This document shows, piece after piece, positions 55,557 through 64,000 of a stretch of DNA of 64,000 nt. Positions within the stretch are counted from its first letter, which is position 1. The number at the start of each line of letters is the position of its first letter. The notes under the pieces were generated by a model. It saw only the letters and a program-made list of their open reading frames with translations, did not search any database and had not been told where the DNA came from. The translations under genes were made by a program, and so were the position numbers. Origin of the DNA: Cutaneotrichosporon cavernicola (lineage: Eukaryota; Basidiomycota; Tremellomycetes; Trichosporonales; Trichosporonaceae); NCBI RefSeq assembly GCF_030864355.1, contig NC_083394.1:1240001-1304000 (forward strand), in the 5' to 3' direction.

Positions 55557-56687
55557 ATGTCAACCTTCAACACACCCCGTACAACGCCAACACGCGTCTC
55601 GTCCCGCAAGACGACGCCATCACCCGTCTCGGTCCCCGCCCCAAACCTTCCCCTCCCGCGTCTGGTCTCGCCCCGCCGCACACGTACTCGCCACATGCGC
55701 AATGACCCTACAAACTGCGGCCTCTACCCCGTCACTGAGACGGACGAGGACGACGCCCCCTCCCGCTGCCCCTCTCTGTTCTACGCTCCTACCTCGCCAG
55801 GATCCGAGACACACCGCTCTTCGCTCGTCTACACACCATGTAATGACGACCACGACCAAGACCCCTTCGAGGACTACACCTTCTCTCCCGTGTCGGACAC
55901 GTTCTTCGACGACCCGGCCACCAAGGCTCCTCGCGCCCTCCGTTCCCCAATCCGCACTCCCATTACTCCCATGTCGCGCGTCCCCCGTGTCCCCAACTGC
56001 GCACCATACCAGCAGCGAGTCCTTCTCCCCGCACTCCCCATCCTCGCACCCTGCCAGCAGCGCCCAGCTCCTCCGTCCCCACCAACGCCTGGCACACCCA
56101 TCACCCCAACAACCCCCGGCATAATGAGTGCCAACCTCGTCAGCGCGCTGCGCGACCTCCTCACTACCTGCAGCGAGTACAAGTTGGACGGCGGTATGTT
56201 TGCGGACGCCGACGACATTGTTCCTGGACAATTCGACGACGCTGTGTCCCCCAAGCCATCATCCCCCACGTTACTCGCCCAACCCACTTTGGCCTTCTGC
56301 CCTCTGCCAACCGTCCCTCCTCGCACCCCACCACCAAAGCACGCGACGTGCATCGAGGAGCTCCTCCTAGCCCCCCGACAGACGCGCGGGCCAAGAGAGC
56401 CACTCGCTCCCGGCCTGGAGGGTGACCACTCTGTACTGGCTGGCATGGCAGCCGCGGCGCGTGCCGACCGCCCCGCCGCCGAGGCTGCAGCGTACGAGGA
56501 CCTCGCGCCTTCGTTTCCGTCACTCACTTCGATGTCGACCGCGTCGTCTGCGTCGTCTCTCAGCTCGCTGTGCGGGATGACGTCGGGCATGACCATGATC
56601 CCTCGACCACCAGTCACGCCGCCCCAGCGCAAGCCTACAGTCTCTAGCCGCCGCCTGCTTCGTTCTCCACTGCCCGTCTGGTCTTAA
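55557..56687 (+). CDS. Ser/Thr/Pro-rich hypothetical protein, 376 aa
   Basis: A single exon. Start ATG at 55557 (MSTFNTPRTTPTRVSSRKTT), chosen as the first ATG in the open frame. Many S/T-P sites (for example RSPIRTPITPMSR, PSPPTPGTPITPTTPG) suggest regulation by proline-directed kinases such as CDK or MAPK. One helical block, SANLVSALRDLLTTCSEYKLDG, is likely a structured motif. A Ser-rich end (SSASSLSSLCGMTSG) precedes PPVTPPQRKP. No domain is recognised. A C/T-rich leader is upstream. Codon use is GC-rich like its neighbours, so it is very probably a real, mostly disordered protein. Confidence 0.7.
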   Translation: MSTFNTPRTTPTRVSSRKTTPSPVSVPAPNLPLPRLVSPRRTRTRHMRNDPTNCGLYPVTETDEDDAPSRCPSLFYAPTSPGSETHRSSLVYTPCNDDHDQDPFEDYTFSPVSDTFFDDPATKAPRALRSPIRTPITPMSRVPRVPNCAPYQQRVLLPALPILAPCQQRPAPPSPPTPGTPITPTTPGIMSANLVSALRDLLTTCSEYKLDGGMFADADDIVPGQFDDAVSPKPSSPTLLAQPTLAFCPLPTVPPRTPPPKHATCIEELLLAPRQTRGPREPLAPGLEGDHSVLAGMAAAARADRPAAEAAAYEDLAPSFPSLTSMSTASSASSLSSLCGMTSGMTMIPRPPVTPPQRKPTVSSRRLLRSPLPVWS

Positions 56688-57538
56688 TCGCATCATATCC
56701 CATCCAGTATTTCATCTTCGTTCTCCTGCCCCTGCCCTGCATTCGCTTTACCTCCCCATTCGACTTTCAACTTGTTGCGCTGAGCGCTAGTTTGCCATCT
56801 GTGCACCCGATAGCATGTTGTGCGCTTTAGATCCATGCATGTGTGTAACAACTAGCCCATGGTCGGTGTCCTGGAGGCGCAGCGAATCCCTGTCTCTGTG
56901 AGTGTGCGCCTGGATGTTCCGACGCGAGTGTCAGTGCGGTGAGTGCAAGTGATCCGTGCAACTGTGCCGTGATTCCTCATCGCGGCGGTTCTTTAGTTGT
57001 TTGGAGCATGAATCGTTGATCGACACTAGCATGAGAAAGCATTCACGTCGGTCTACGCGCCTGCTGTTACTTTGTCACGCAGAGCCCGGGATGCCGGCAT
57101 ACGCCACGGTTCCCACTCCACATTCCAGCATTCCTACATCAGAGGGAGGTTGGTTTGGTTTCAATTGACTGCAGAAAACTCGGGAATGTCATCAATTGAT
57201 GAAATTGATGTATCCCTACACGATCACTTGACTCGCGTACCCCACGCCATTCCTTGTATTTATTTGTCCATCATATCCTTGTTCCCACGCCACGGCTCAT
57301 CTTGCATTGCGGAGAATTAGGACGCCACAACAGCCAGCCAGCCAGCCAGCCAGCCATGGCGGTAATGCATAACACGCTCAAGACCCTCTAGGTAACTGAT
57401 ACTGATACTGACACATCGCCAGGGCCCAGGCCTACAGTACACAGCCGGTCAGCACCATATTACACCAAGAATCAATGTTCATTACATGTCGTGTCGTCTA
57501 TACATCGGTCGGTTTTCACCCTCTTCAGGCCTAATAGC
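56688..57538. other. Convergent intergenic region with (CAGC)n
   Basis: About 850 bp between convergent genes. A CAGC microsatellite lies at 57331-57354 and a TACTGA repeat at about 57389-57409. No gene is supported. Confidence 0.55.
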
Positions 57539-59278
57539 CTAATAACGCTGGTCGTCGCTCCACGTGTCGCTCCACTCGCTCGTGCTTCCACTCGTCCCTG
57601 TTTGGCTGGCGCCCGTCGTATCCGCCCCCGTTCCCGTTGCGCCCGACGTTGCCGACGTTGCCGACGTCGTCTCGTTGGGCCCATCTGTCTCTGTCGCCGT
57701 CTCCTCGTCCGTCGTCGAATGGGGCGTCAACTCGGGCGTGTGTGTCCGCGGCGTCGTGTGCTGGTGTCAACAGACCTTCGAACAGGCAACTAAAGTGGGC
57801 ATCCAGACACAATACACAGATACAACACACAGAAACAGGCTTAACCTACCTCCACAACCTGCACGACATCAAACGGCGAGGCGACGCGGCGTGCCGCTGC
57901 ACGTGCCTCGATCGCGTCCCACGCCCTCGTCTCCTCGCGTGACGTGCGCGCGTCCCATATACGGTCTAGTTGGGCCAGACGTGGGTCTGGGCGCTCAGGC
58001 GGGTCGTCCTTTACACGCTTCTTCCGCTCCTTCGCCTTCTGCGGTTCCTCGGGCTTGCCCTTGCGTCTGCCCATGAACGAGATGACCAGGAAGCCGATGA
58101 GCGCCGACACGACCGTGAGCGAGAACGAGACGGGCGGGAGGATGATCAGCGGCGGCAGCGGGTTGGCCGTCATGAGCCATCTGGTGTCAGCTACTCGCTA
58201 TGTGACAGAAGCTCACCGGAGGCCAGTCGGGTGTGGAACGAAGCGCACCACGACCCAGCCGGTAGTGCGTACTTCGCGGTGGTACCGCGCCCCGGGAGCC
58301 TCCAAGTTGGTGTCGTCGCGGCCTGCTGTCAGCGCATCCAGACATGTCAGCTCACCGATAGACACGAAAGCTGAGCCAATGGCGAGGTCGCCGCGGCCGG
58401 GGTTGATGACCGTACCCTCGATGAGCTCTTTGGTGAGGAGGACGACCTCGTTCCCCCGGGCTGGGGAGACGAGGGATCCGCGCCGGCGGCGCTCCTTGAT
58501 CCTCGCATCGGGCACACCGGCGTACCCAAACACTCTGGACGGGCAGAACGAACGGAACGGCCACGGGATCACACATGGCGGGATGTACCACGTAGGAATG
58601 GAGGGGAGGGAGACGAGGGAGGTCTTGAGTGGTGGTGGGGGAAGGGACTGGCGTCAATAAATAGTGTGGCCTGCGACGTACAGGTTGCGAGACATGGACA
58701 ATCGAGACCTCGGGGGCGCGCAACGAGCGCAGGTCGAGCGTGACCATAAAGTTTCCTGCGGTCAGCTGATCCTGGTCCAGCAAGCTAGCTGCTAACTGTG
58801 ACGTACCCATCTCCTCGGAGCTTTGGGAGGGACGAACGAGCTCAAGCTCGACTTGCACATCGTACGGCAGGTCCTCCTGGAATCTGTCGACGGGGAGCTG
58901 GAGAGTAGCATGAGGCGTGCGGATCGTGCGCGACCCGTATGTGAGCCACCCCTCGACCTCGACGTTTCCCCCAACGCCCCAAGACCACCAGAACGCGCCG
59001 ACCGCGAGGGTGCTGAACGCTGCGCTGGCGAGGATGAGGAGCACCGCGAGGATGCCCTTGATGACGACGCTAATGGTGAGAGGAGGGGTGAGGATGTCGC
59101 GTATGACGCGGATAGGGAACGTTATTCTGCATCAGCGAAATCTGGGATTGGCGTACGGAGAGAAGCAGATGTCGAGGACACGATGGACGAACTCGACAAA
59201 GTCCGAGTTGGGGGATGGTGGTGCCCGTTGTCGCGGGACGCCGTCGTAGCGGCGATCTCGGCGGGCCGCGGAGGACAT
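57539..59278 (-). CDS. Seipin (adipose-regulatory protein family), 488 aa
   Basis: Minus-strand exons 59278-59157, 59126-58807, 58755-58682, 58647-58356, 58322-58217, 58180-57850 and 57760-57539; the first intron is 30 nt. After a short cytosolic N-terminus comes TM1 (GILAVLLILASAAFSTLAVG). The luminal seipin domain is seen in YDVQVELELVRPSQSSEEMG-NFMVTLDLRS, PCVIPWPFRSF and the VRTTGWVVVRFVPH end. TM2 is LIILPPVSFSLTVVSALIGF. Seipin oligomers sit at ER-lipid droplet contacts and control droplet formation. The cytosolic tail is basic, then Thr/Ser/Gly-rich (TSATSATSGATGTGADTTGA) and ends DDQRY. The tail is longer than in yeast Fld1/Sei1. Confidence 0.9.
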
Positions 59279-59557
59279 GGCGGAGGAAGGTGAATGAATG
59301 TGAGAGAGTTGGAATGGAAGATGTAGAGATGTAAGAGTGCGTGACTTGAACGCAGCGGCGATGAAGGTCAGTGGTCGCGACAAGAACCGACAAGAACCCT
59401 CTCCCGGGCGTCATGACCGCTGAAGGGACTAAGAGGAGGGATTTAATAAACTGATATTCCGGCTAAATTGTATATCAGATCGTCAACAGTGACGCCTTGA
59501 GGGAGATTCCGTGGCCCCAAACGACAAATACAACTTGCTGACTTTACAGGCTCTGCA

Positions 59558-61228
59558 ATGCCATCCTCTTCCTTCTCTTCATCCGCAATGAACTCTGCAC
59601 CAACCGTGCAGCTCATCCTACCAAGTAGGGACCTGCTCTACGACCACCACGGCCCTCCGAGCGGCCCCCTCGGTCTCTCGACGGAACGGCCGACGTCGTT
59701 CCACAACCCGTGGCCCTCGTACCGCTTCGCGACGTTCAGCGACGCCTTGCTCGCTTTCCAGCGCGGCGCATCGGTTGCAGCGGCCCAGAATGAGCCGGAA
59801 TGCCACGCGTGTGGAGAGTGGACGCGCGTCGCGTCGCGCTCGGCATCCCTCAATACCTTCCGTGAAAACGAGGAGGATGACAAGGACATGGTGGCACCGG
59901 GCGGGCTGTTCTACGACCCTGAGGACGACGATGGCGACGAGACTCCGGTCCAAGAGTGGGGAAACGACGACGGGCCAGGTGGTCTAAGTTACCTGGCGCG
60001 TAAAGTGACGCACGTCACGGAGCGGCCAACGGGATACATCCGCCCTGAGATGCTGGGCATACAGGTCGACGACGAGGCGGACGACTGGCGCGAGCCGCCT
60101 ATTTGCGTCCGCCCTCCCCGATGGCTCCGTGGAGAAGGGAGCGATCGCGAGAGTGACCGCGGTGAGGGCGGGCCGGCAAAGCCCGCCGTGACTTGGATCG
60201 GGCATGCTAGTGTGCTCGTCCAGATTCCGTTTACGGATGGGAGCGGGATGGCGGGCGTGCTCTTCGACCCTATTTTCTCGCTCCGCTGCTCACCGACCCA
60301 GTACGTTGGGCCTGCACGCAGTCTCAACCCGCCATGTTCGGTCGCCGAGCTCCCGCCCATTCATCTCGTTATAATCAGCCATGACCATTACGACCACCTT
60401 GACTACGACAGCATCATAGACTTGTGGAACTACCACATCGATACCGTGCACTTCATCGTGCCCCTGGGTCTCGGACAGTGGTTTATCGACTGCGGGATTC
60501 CAGAGGCTTATATCAACGAGCTTGACTGGTGGTGTGAGGCACTGGTGCAGTTCCCATCAGAGGGATCCCGAACGTCAACACCAGTATCCACCTACCCGCA
60601 GACAAGAGAACCTGAGATCGACCCATCCTCAAGACTTAGGCTCAAGGTAGCGTGCTGTCCGGCGCAACACCGTTCCGGCCGCGGAGTCTTTGACCAGATG
60701 GCAACACTGTGGGCGTCGTGGGCAGTGGGCGTCATCCCCTCAAACATCAACAACCCCCTCGCGCCAGGTATGAAGAACTGGAACTCGTTCAAGGTATATT
60801 TCGGCGGCGACACGGGGTACCGATACGCAACAGCCCCAGACTCGGACGAGACGGCAATCTGTCCGGCCTTTGAGGAGATCGGCGAAACCTACGGCCCCTT
60901 CTCCCTCGCCCTCCTGCCACTGAGCACGGGGAGCAGCCTGCCGTTCCTGCGCAAGATGTTCAGCCTCTCGCTCGACCAGTACACGCTCACGTCGAGCCAA
61001 CACTGCTCCCCGGCTGACAGTCTCAAGATCCACGGCGCGGTCAAGGCACGGCGTACAATCGGGATGCACTGGGGCACATTCTGTGATGCGGCCGAGGCAC
61101 GCGCGACACGGGTCGAATTTGGGAGGGCACGTCGAGACGCTGCGGTGGGAAGCGACTGGGAGAATCCAGGGATGAAGGGCGTGTTCGTCGCCCTTGATAT
61201 TGGTGAGACGGTCGACGTCGAGCCGTAG
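59558..61228 (+). CDS. NAPE-PLD-like metallo-beta-lactamase-fold hydrolase, 556 aa
   Basis: A single exon. The catalytic zinc motif ISHDHYDHLDYDS (around residue 274) is preceded by TWIGHASVLVQIP and DPIFSLRCSPTQYVGPARSL, and followed by VPLGLGQWFIDCG, VYFGGDTGYR and a late GMHWGTF histidine segment. These match the NAPE-PLD/UlaG-like branch (yeast Fmp30), acting on N-acyl phosphatidylethanolamines or related substrates. About 200 N-terminal residues are extra and include a Cys pair (ECHACGEW) and an acidic stretch (ENEEDDKDM). Four insertions with Ser/Thr/Pro occur near residue 335. No membrane segment is seen. Confidence 0.9.
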   Translation: MPSSSFSSSAMNSAPTVQLILPSRDLLYDHHGPPSGPLGLSTERPTSFHNPWPSYRFATFSDALLAFQRGASVAAAQNEPECHACGEWTRVASRSASLNTFRENEEDDKDMVAPGGLFYDPEDDDGDETPVQEWGNDDGPGGLSYLARKVTHVTERPTGYIRPEMLGIQVDDEADDWREPPICVRPPRWLRGEGSDRESDRGEGGPAKPAVTWIGHASVLVQIPFTDGSGMAGVLFDPIFSLRCSPTQYVGPARSLNPPCSVAELPPIHLVIISHDHYDHLDYDSIIDLWNYHIDTVHFIVPLGLGQWFIDCGIPEAYINELDWWCEALVQFPSEGSRTSTPVSTYPQTREPEIDPSSRLRLKVACCPAQHRSGRGVFDQMATLWASWAVGVIPSNINNPLAPGMKNWNSFKVYFGGDTGYRYATAPDSDETAICPAFEEIGETYGPFSLALLPLSTGSSLPFLRKMFSLSLDQYTLTSSQHCSPADSLKIHGAVKARRTIGMHWGTFCDAAEARATRVEFGRARRDAAVGSDWENPGMKGVFVALDIGETVDVEP

Positions 61229-62005
61229 ATTTAGGCCGCTAGATTTTAGACGGACAGTACACTGGGATTTGGGCTAGCCACGCTTTAGGAGAAACGGTCA
61301 CTGATGCCCTAACAGTGGTAAGGGAACTACTGTATGCTTAACACGACAACTAACGGTGAGTGTGGTGTGGCGGAGTGCCTGGGAGTGACGACGACACCAG
61401 CCGGCATCGGTCACAAAACAGAAGACAAGAATCTTCCCACTACCTATACTCTTCTTACACGCTCTTTCACAACCGGCTTCTCCGATTCTAACGAACCGCG
61501 CCAAGTTGAACAGGTTCGCGAGGATCCCTCCCATGCTGCTGCTTCCGCCGCCCGTACCCAGCGGAACCATGGAGCTGACGCATGTGCCAAGTCTTCTGAC
61601 GCCGTCGCCGCGCCACCGCGCCACGAGGGGCTCCTACCGAAGCCGAGTATCTGTTTATTCTCGTCGATTGATGCACTGGCGGCCGTGACGAGCATCCAAC
61701 CCCTCGGTGCGATGGGTTGAGTCCTGTCTTATGGAACCGCGATTTACCGTGTCGTGACCTGAACACGGATGTGGCTGTATGGAGATGTTTTAACCTGGTT
61801 TTGATGCAGATCCCACACCGTTGAACCACATACCATCAAAATGTGGCACATGAAACGCGCCCCACCCGGGCCGCACGGACAGCTTGTCCGGCTATAATGG
61901 ATATGAGAGAAATGGGGGGACCCACAGTTCCTCACTCACGTACATCGAAAGTCGTTGTTCTTAGTTCGTGGTTTGAGGTTCGAGGTTCGACATCCCCCAA
62001 TACCA
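61229..62005. other. Intergenic; an uncertain minus-strand ORF
   Basis: A minus-strand frame at 61568-61298 includes MVPLGTGGGSSSMGGILANL then FNLARFVRIGEAG and could be a small protein, but the plus strand is open over the same bases and neither frame has a partner exon. Left unannotated. Confidence 0.4.
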
Positions 62006-62587
62006 ATGAAGTGGTTCGCCTGCCGCACAAAGACGCCTAGTGGGGGGCTCGAGCATCTACGTACCCGCCTGGGCGAGGTCGATATACCGCGCTCGTATTC
62101 GCCGCAGCTCGAGCACTTGCGCATGCGGTTGGCTGAGGTCGATGTGCTTCGCGCGGAAGTGGGTTGGGAGAAGGAGAAGGAGATGGAGATGGGTAGGGAG
62201 GGCGATGGAGACAAGGGCGAGGTTGTCAAGGAGAAGGAGGAGGTGGTCAAGGAGAAGGAGGTGGCTGTGCATGACAATGCACGGCCCGACAAAGCAACAG
62301 TCCTACGCAACTGCAAACTAGGCCTCCACGAGACCGAGGGCAGCGACCGAACCAGCATCGAGAGCGGCTCCAGCATCGCAAACCTCAACTCCATCTCCAT
62401 CGCCGACCCATCCGCCAGGCGTCTCATGGCCGTGCACGGCCCTGCTCCCGGCTCGGACGAGACCCAATTCCTCACCAGGACCGCCGTCTCAGCCATGACG
62501 GGCATAGTGCCCCCGCCGCGCACGTCCAGTCTCCGCCGCCCGGACGCCCCGAACGTCGAGTCCAATCGCGCTTGCGGTCCAAGCTAA
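62006..62587 (+). CDS. Hypothetical protein with Lys/Glu repeats, 193 aa
   Basis: A single exon starting MKWFACRTKTPSGG. Two near-repeats, LEHLRTRLGEVDIPRSY and LEHLRMRLAEVDVLRAEV, occur at residues 14-30 and about 35-52, followed by a highly charged helix (KEKEMEMGREGDGDKGEVV, then VKEKEEVVKEKEV). The C-terminal half is Ser/Ala/Asp-rich. It is probably a coiled-coil protein. No family is recognised. Its start resembles that of the next gene (M-x-W-F), a weak hint of relation. Confidence 0.55.
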   Translation: MKWFACRTKTPSGGLEHLRTRLGEVDIPRSYSPQLEHLRMRLAEVDVLRAEVGWEKEKEMEMGREGDGDKGEVVKEKEEVVKEKEVAVHDNARPDKATVLRNCKLGLHETEGSDRTSIESGSSIANLNSISIADPSARRLMAVHGPAPGSDETQFLTRTAVSAMTGIVPPPRTSSLRRPDAPNVESNRACGPS

Positions 62588-62731
62588 GGAGGATGGGCCC
62601 CGAGTAAAGAAGTGGGCCGGACAAACCGGTGCAATGCACATACATGCGCACCCACCTCTGTTTCGAGTACTTATTCTCTCACACGCACTTGGCATTACCA
62701 GTTCACCTCAGCTCCTCGCCTCCCCGCCACC

Positions 62732-63214
62732 ATGACGTGGTTTCCGTGGCTCGCGCCGCCGCGGCACGATCTCCTCATCGGACAGGACGAGCACGACGGG
62801 CGGCGCGACGACAAGACGCCCGACGAGAACGACAGACGGCTCAACGACAAGGTGCGAGACGACACCCAGCACGCCCCATCCCCCGTCCCCACTTTAGAGA
62901 TGGCCAAGACCGAGCACAGGAAAAGCTGCGATTACTGCCAGCACACGTCGCACGACCACGCCCGGCACATTTCCACTTGGTTCCACGACTATGCCCACCC
63001 ACCACCCCACCTCTCGGGCCCGGGTCCGGAGAAACGGGCCGAGATCGAGCGGCTGACGGCCCAAATCGACGTGCTCGAAGCCGCGACCCTCCCCGACGCC
63101 GAGGACATTCGCGCCCTACGCCTACGCCCCAAGTTGCGCGTGTGGGCGCGCCTCTCGTCGCCATCCGAATCAGGATGGCTGTGGCGCATGTTCGAGCGCG
63201 ACAGGCGGATGTAG
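62732..63214 (+). CDS. Hypothetical protein with a CxxC-His cluster, 160 aa
   Basis: A single exon starting MTWFPWLAPPRHDLLIG in a CCACCATG context. A charged segment (DEHDGRRDDKTPDENDRRLN) is followed by CDYCQHTSHDHARHIS, a Cys2/His-rich patch that might bind metal, and a helix EKRAEIERLTAQIDVLEA. The end is Arg/Trp-rich (SGWLWRMFERDRRM). It has no signal peptide. The codon bias is GC-rich as in neighbours. Function unknown. Confidence 0.55.
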   Translation: MTWFPWLAPPRHDLLIGQDEHDGRRDDKTPDENDRRLNDKVRDDTQHAPSPVPTLEMAKTEHRKSCDYCQHTSHDHARHISTWFHDYAHPPPHLSGPGPEKRAEIERLTAQIDVLEAATLPDAEDIRALRLRPKLRVWARLSSPSESGWLWRMFERDRRM

Positions 63215-63406
63215 ACTGTTGCGGAACTAAGGTAGATGGGACGAGCGGTCCGAGTCTCTGGTTTCACAACAACAAGGGAGAGGCGAGGCAATGCAAGGCA
63301 AGGCGCAGGCCCTCAACCCTCGAGTCTCGAGCTCAAAACAGGTTGTATTTCTATACTTATCATCCGGGCTGTGCAGAGCAAGTCCACATAGACCCGATGC
63401 AAAACA

Positions 63407-63508
63407 TACACCAGGAGGGAGTCGAACCCCCGCCGCGTGCACGCTCCACGGCTGTCTCTTGGCCGTGGGAGATGGCAAGCACGCATGATACCGTTTCACC
63501 ACTGGTGT
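63407..63508 (-). tRNA. tRNA-Gly(GCC) with a 31-nt intron
   Basis: On the minus strand the acceptor arms ACACCAG and CTGGTGT pair fully. D-stem GTGA/TCAT holds loop AACGGTA, the anticodon stem is CGTGC/GCACG, the anticodon loop TTGCCA-T reads GCC, the T-arm is GGGGG-TTCGACT-CCCTC, and the discriminator is A. The intron lies after base 37 (A) and contains a CCACGGC/GCCGTGG hairpin. A TTTT terminator (plus-strand AAAA at 63401-63404) follows within 3 nt. The mature length is 71 nt before CCA. Confidence 0.9.
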
Positions 63509-64000
63509 TGTGTGATGGTGTTGGTTTAGTTGGGCCTCTGAGAAAGCCTGGGGCTCAATGGAACGCCGATGCTTGTTCACAGCCCATAGTGGTTCTCTAA
63601 CCATCGCCAACGTCTGTCTGGGGACTGTCGTTGATTGTTGGACGCGTTTTAGTCTCATACGTCAGTTTCCCCCATCCAATTCAACACCGCCAGTGTATGT
63701 TGATCAGTATGACCAAGCTTTCCGCTTCGGCGTGGAGGAGGTTCGAGATCTAGGGCGAAGATGGAGTGTGTTACCTCCGAGAAAGCAACCTGAAGATACC
63801 TGCCAATCAGTACGGCTCATCCTGCTTGCTTACTCAAGGTTAGCGCCAACATTAGATGGTTGACGTAGCAAGCTGATCCCTGCAACCCCAACCTAAAGAT
63901 TGGATGTATCTGCAGCTGATTGGCATACTATAAGAAAATGTGGAATAAAAAGCTAATGCTGAGGTCAGCTAACCGGTTTCATCGTCCCACTTGCAGGTCT
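63509..64000. other. Intergenic to the window edge
   Basis: Roughly 490 bp; no ORF over about 100 codons with coding character. Nothing else is seen. Confidence 0.5.

Noticed and set aside
61298..61624. 108-codon minus-strand ORF
   Set aside because: Begins at a non-ATG codon, the opposite strand is equally open, and no family is recognised.
1..64000. CRISPR arrays, insertion sequences, operons
   Set aside because: No regularly spaced repeats, transposase motifs or Shine-Dalgarno-led gene strings; the DNA is eukaryotic with spliced genes.

Overview
The window is nuclear DNA of a fungus, most likely a basidiomycete yeast close to Trichosporonales/Tremellomycetes. That placement is inference. 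It rests on GC-rich codons, dense genes on both strands, many introns of only 30-45 nt with GTRNGN donors and a CTGAC/CTAAC branch point 4-8 nt before the acceptor, and ordinary fungal gene families (DASH, EMC10, ERG24, Bir1, questin-oxidase-like). There are no bacterial operons, no CRISPR array and no clear transposon. All gene models below were spliced by eye, and exon coordinates are given in each entry.

Left end (1-6.8 kb): a cut-off minus-strand gene, a ~165-bp satellite-like tandem array (311-1440), one orphan ORF (2341) and a small Gly/Asp-rich gene (4578-4831). Genes are otherwise sparse here.

6.8-20.9 kb: a Ser/Pro-rich orphan, a Baeyer-Villiger-type flavin monooxygenase, a Rab5-type GTPase split into about eleven exons with microexons, a two-RRM RGG protein, a xylitol/polyol dehydrogenase, DASH subunit Dad2 divergent from a ubiquitin C-terminal hydrolase, and a Dal5-type MFS transporter.

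21-32.4 kb: a Cys-rich Stig1-like gene with a 24-nt intron, a questin-oxidase-like enzyme divergent from a CsbD/Hmp1-type stress protein, striatin, RanBP1, a p24 (Emp24) cargo receptor and mitochondrial ribosomal protein uL23m.

32.7-50.1 kb: a Bir1/survivin-like protein, a NIPA-type Mg2+ transporter, a gene fusing an EXPERA membrane domain to siroheme synthase, EMC10, three neighbouring minus-strand genes that share a C-terminal motif (a local paralogue family), a membrane protein, a small acidic protein, proteasome chaperone Pba4/PAC4, C-14 sterol reductase ERG24 and spliceosomal MFAP1 with a zinc knuckle and RD tail.

50.1-64 kb: a 5.4-kb stretch without a convincing gene, a Ser/Pro-rich orphan, seipin, a NAPE-PLD-like metallo-hydrolase, two orphans starting M-[KT]-W-F, and an intron-containing tRNA-Gly(GCC).

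The genes do not form one pathway. The observations most worth pursuing are the EXPERA-siroheme synthase fusion, the 3-nt microexon in the Rab5 gene, the 24-nt intron and the local paralogue array.
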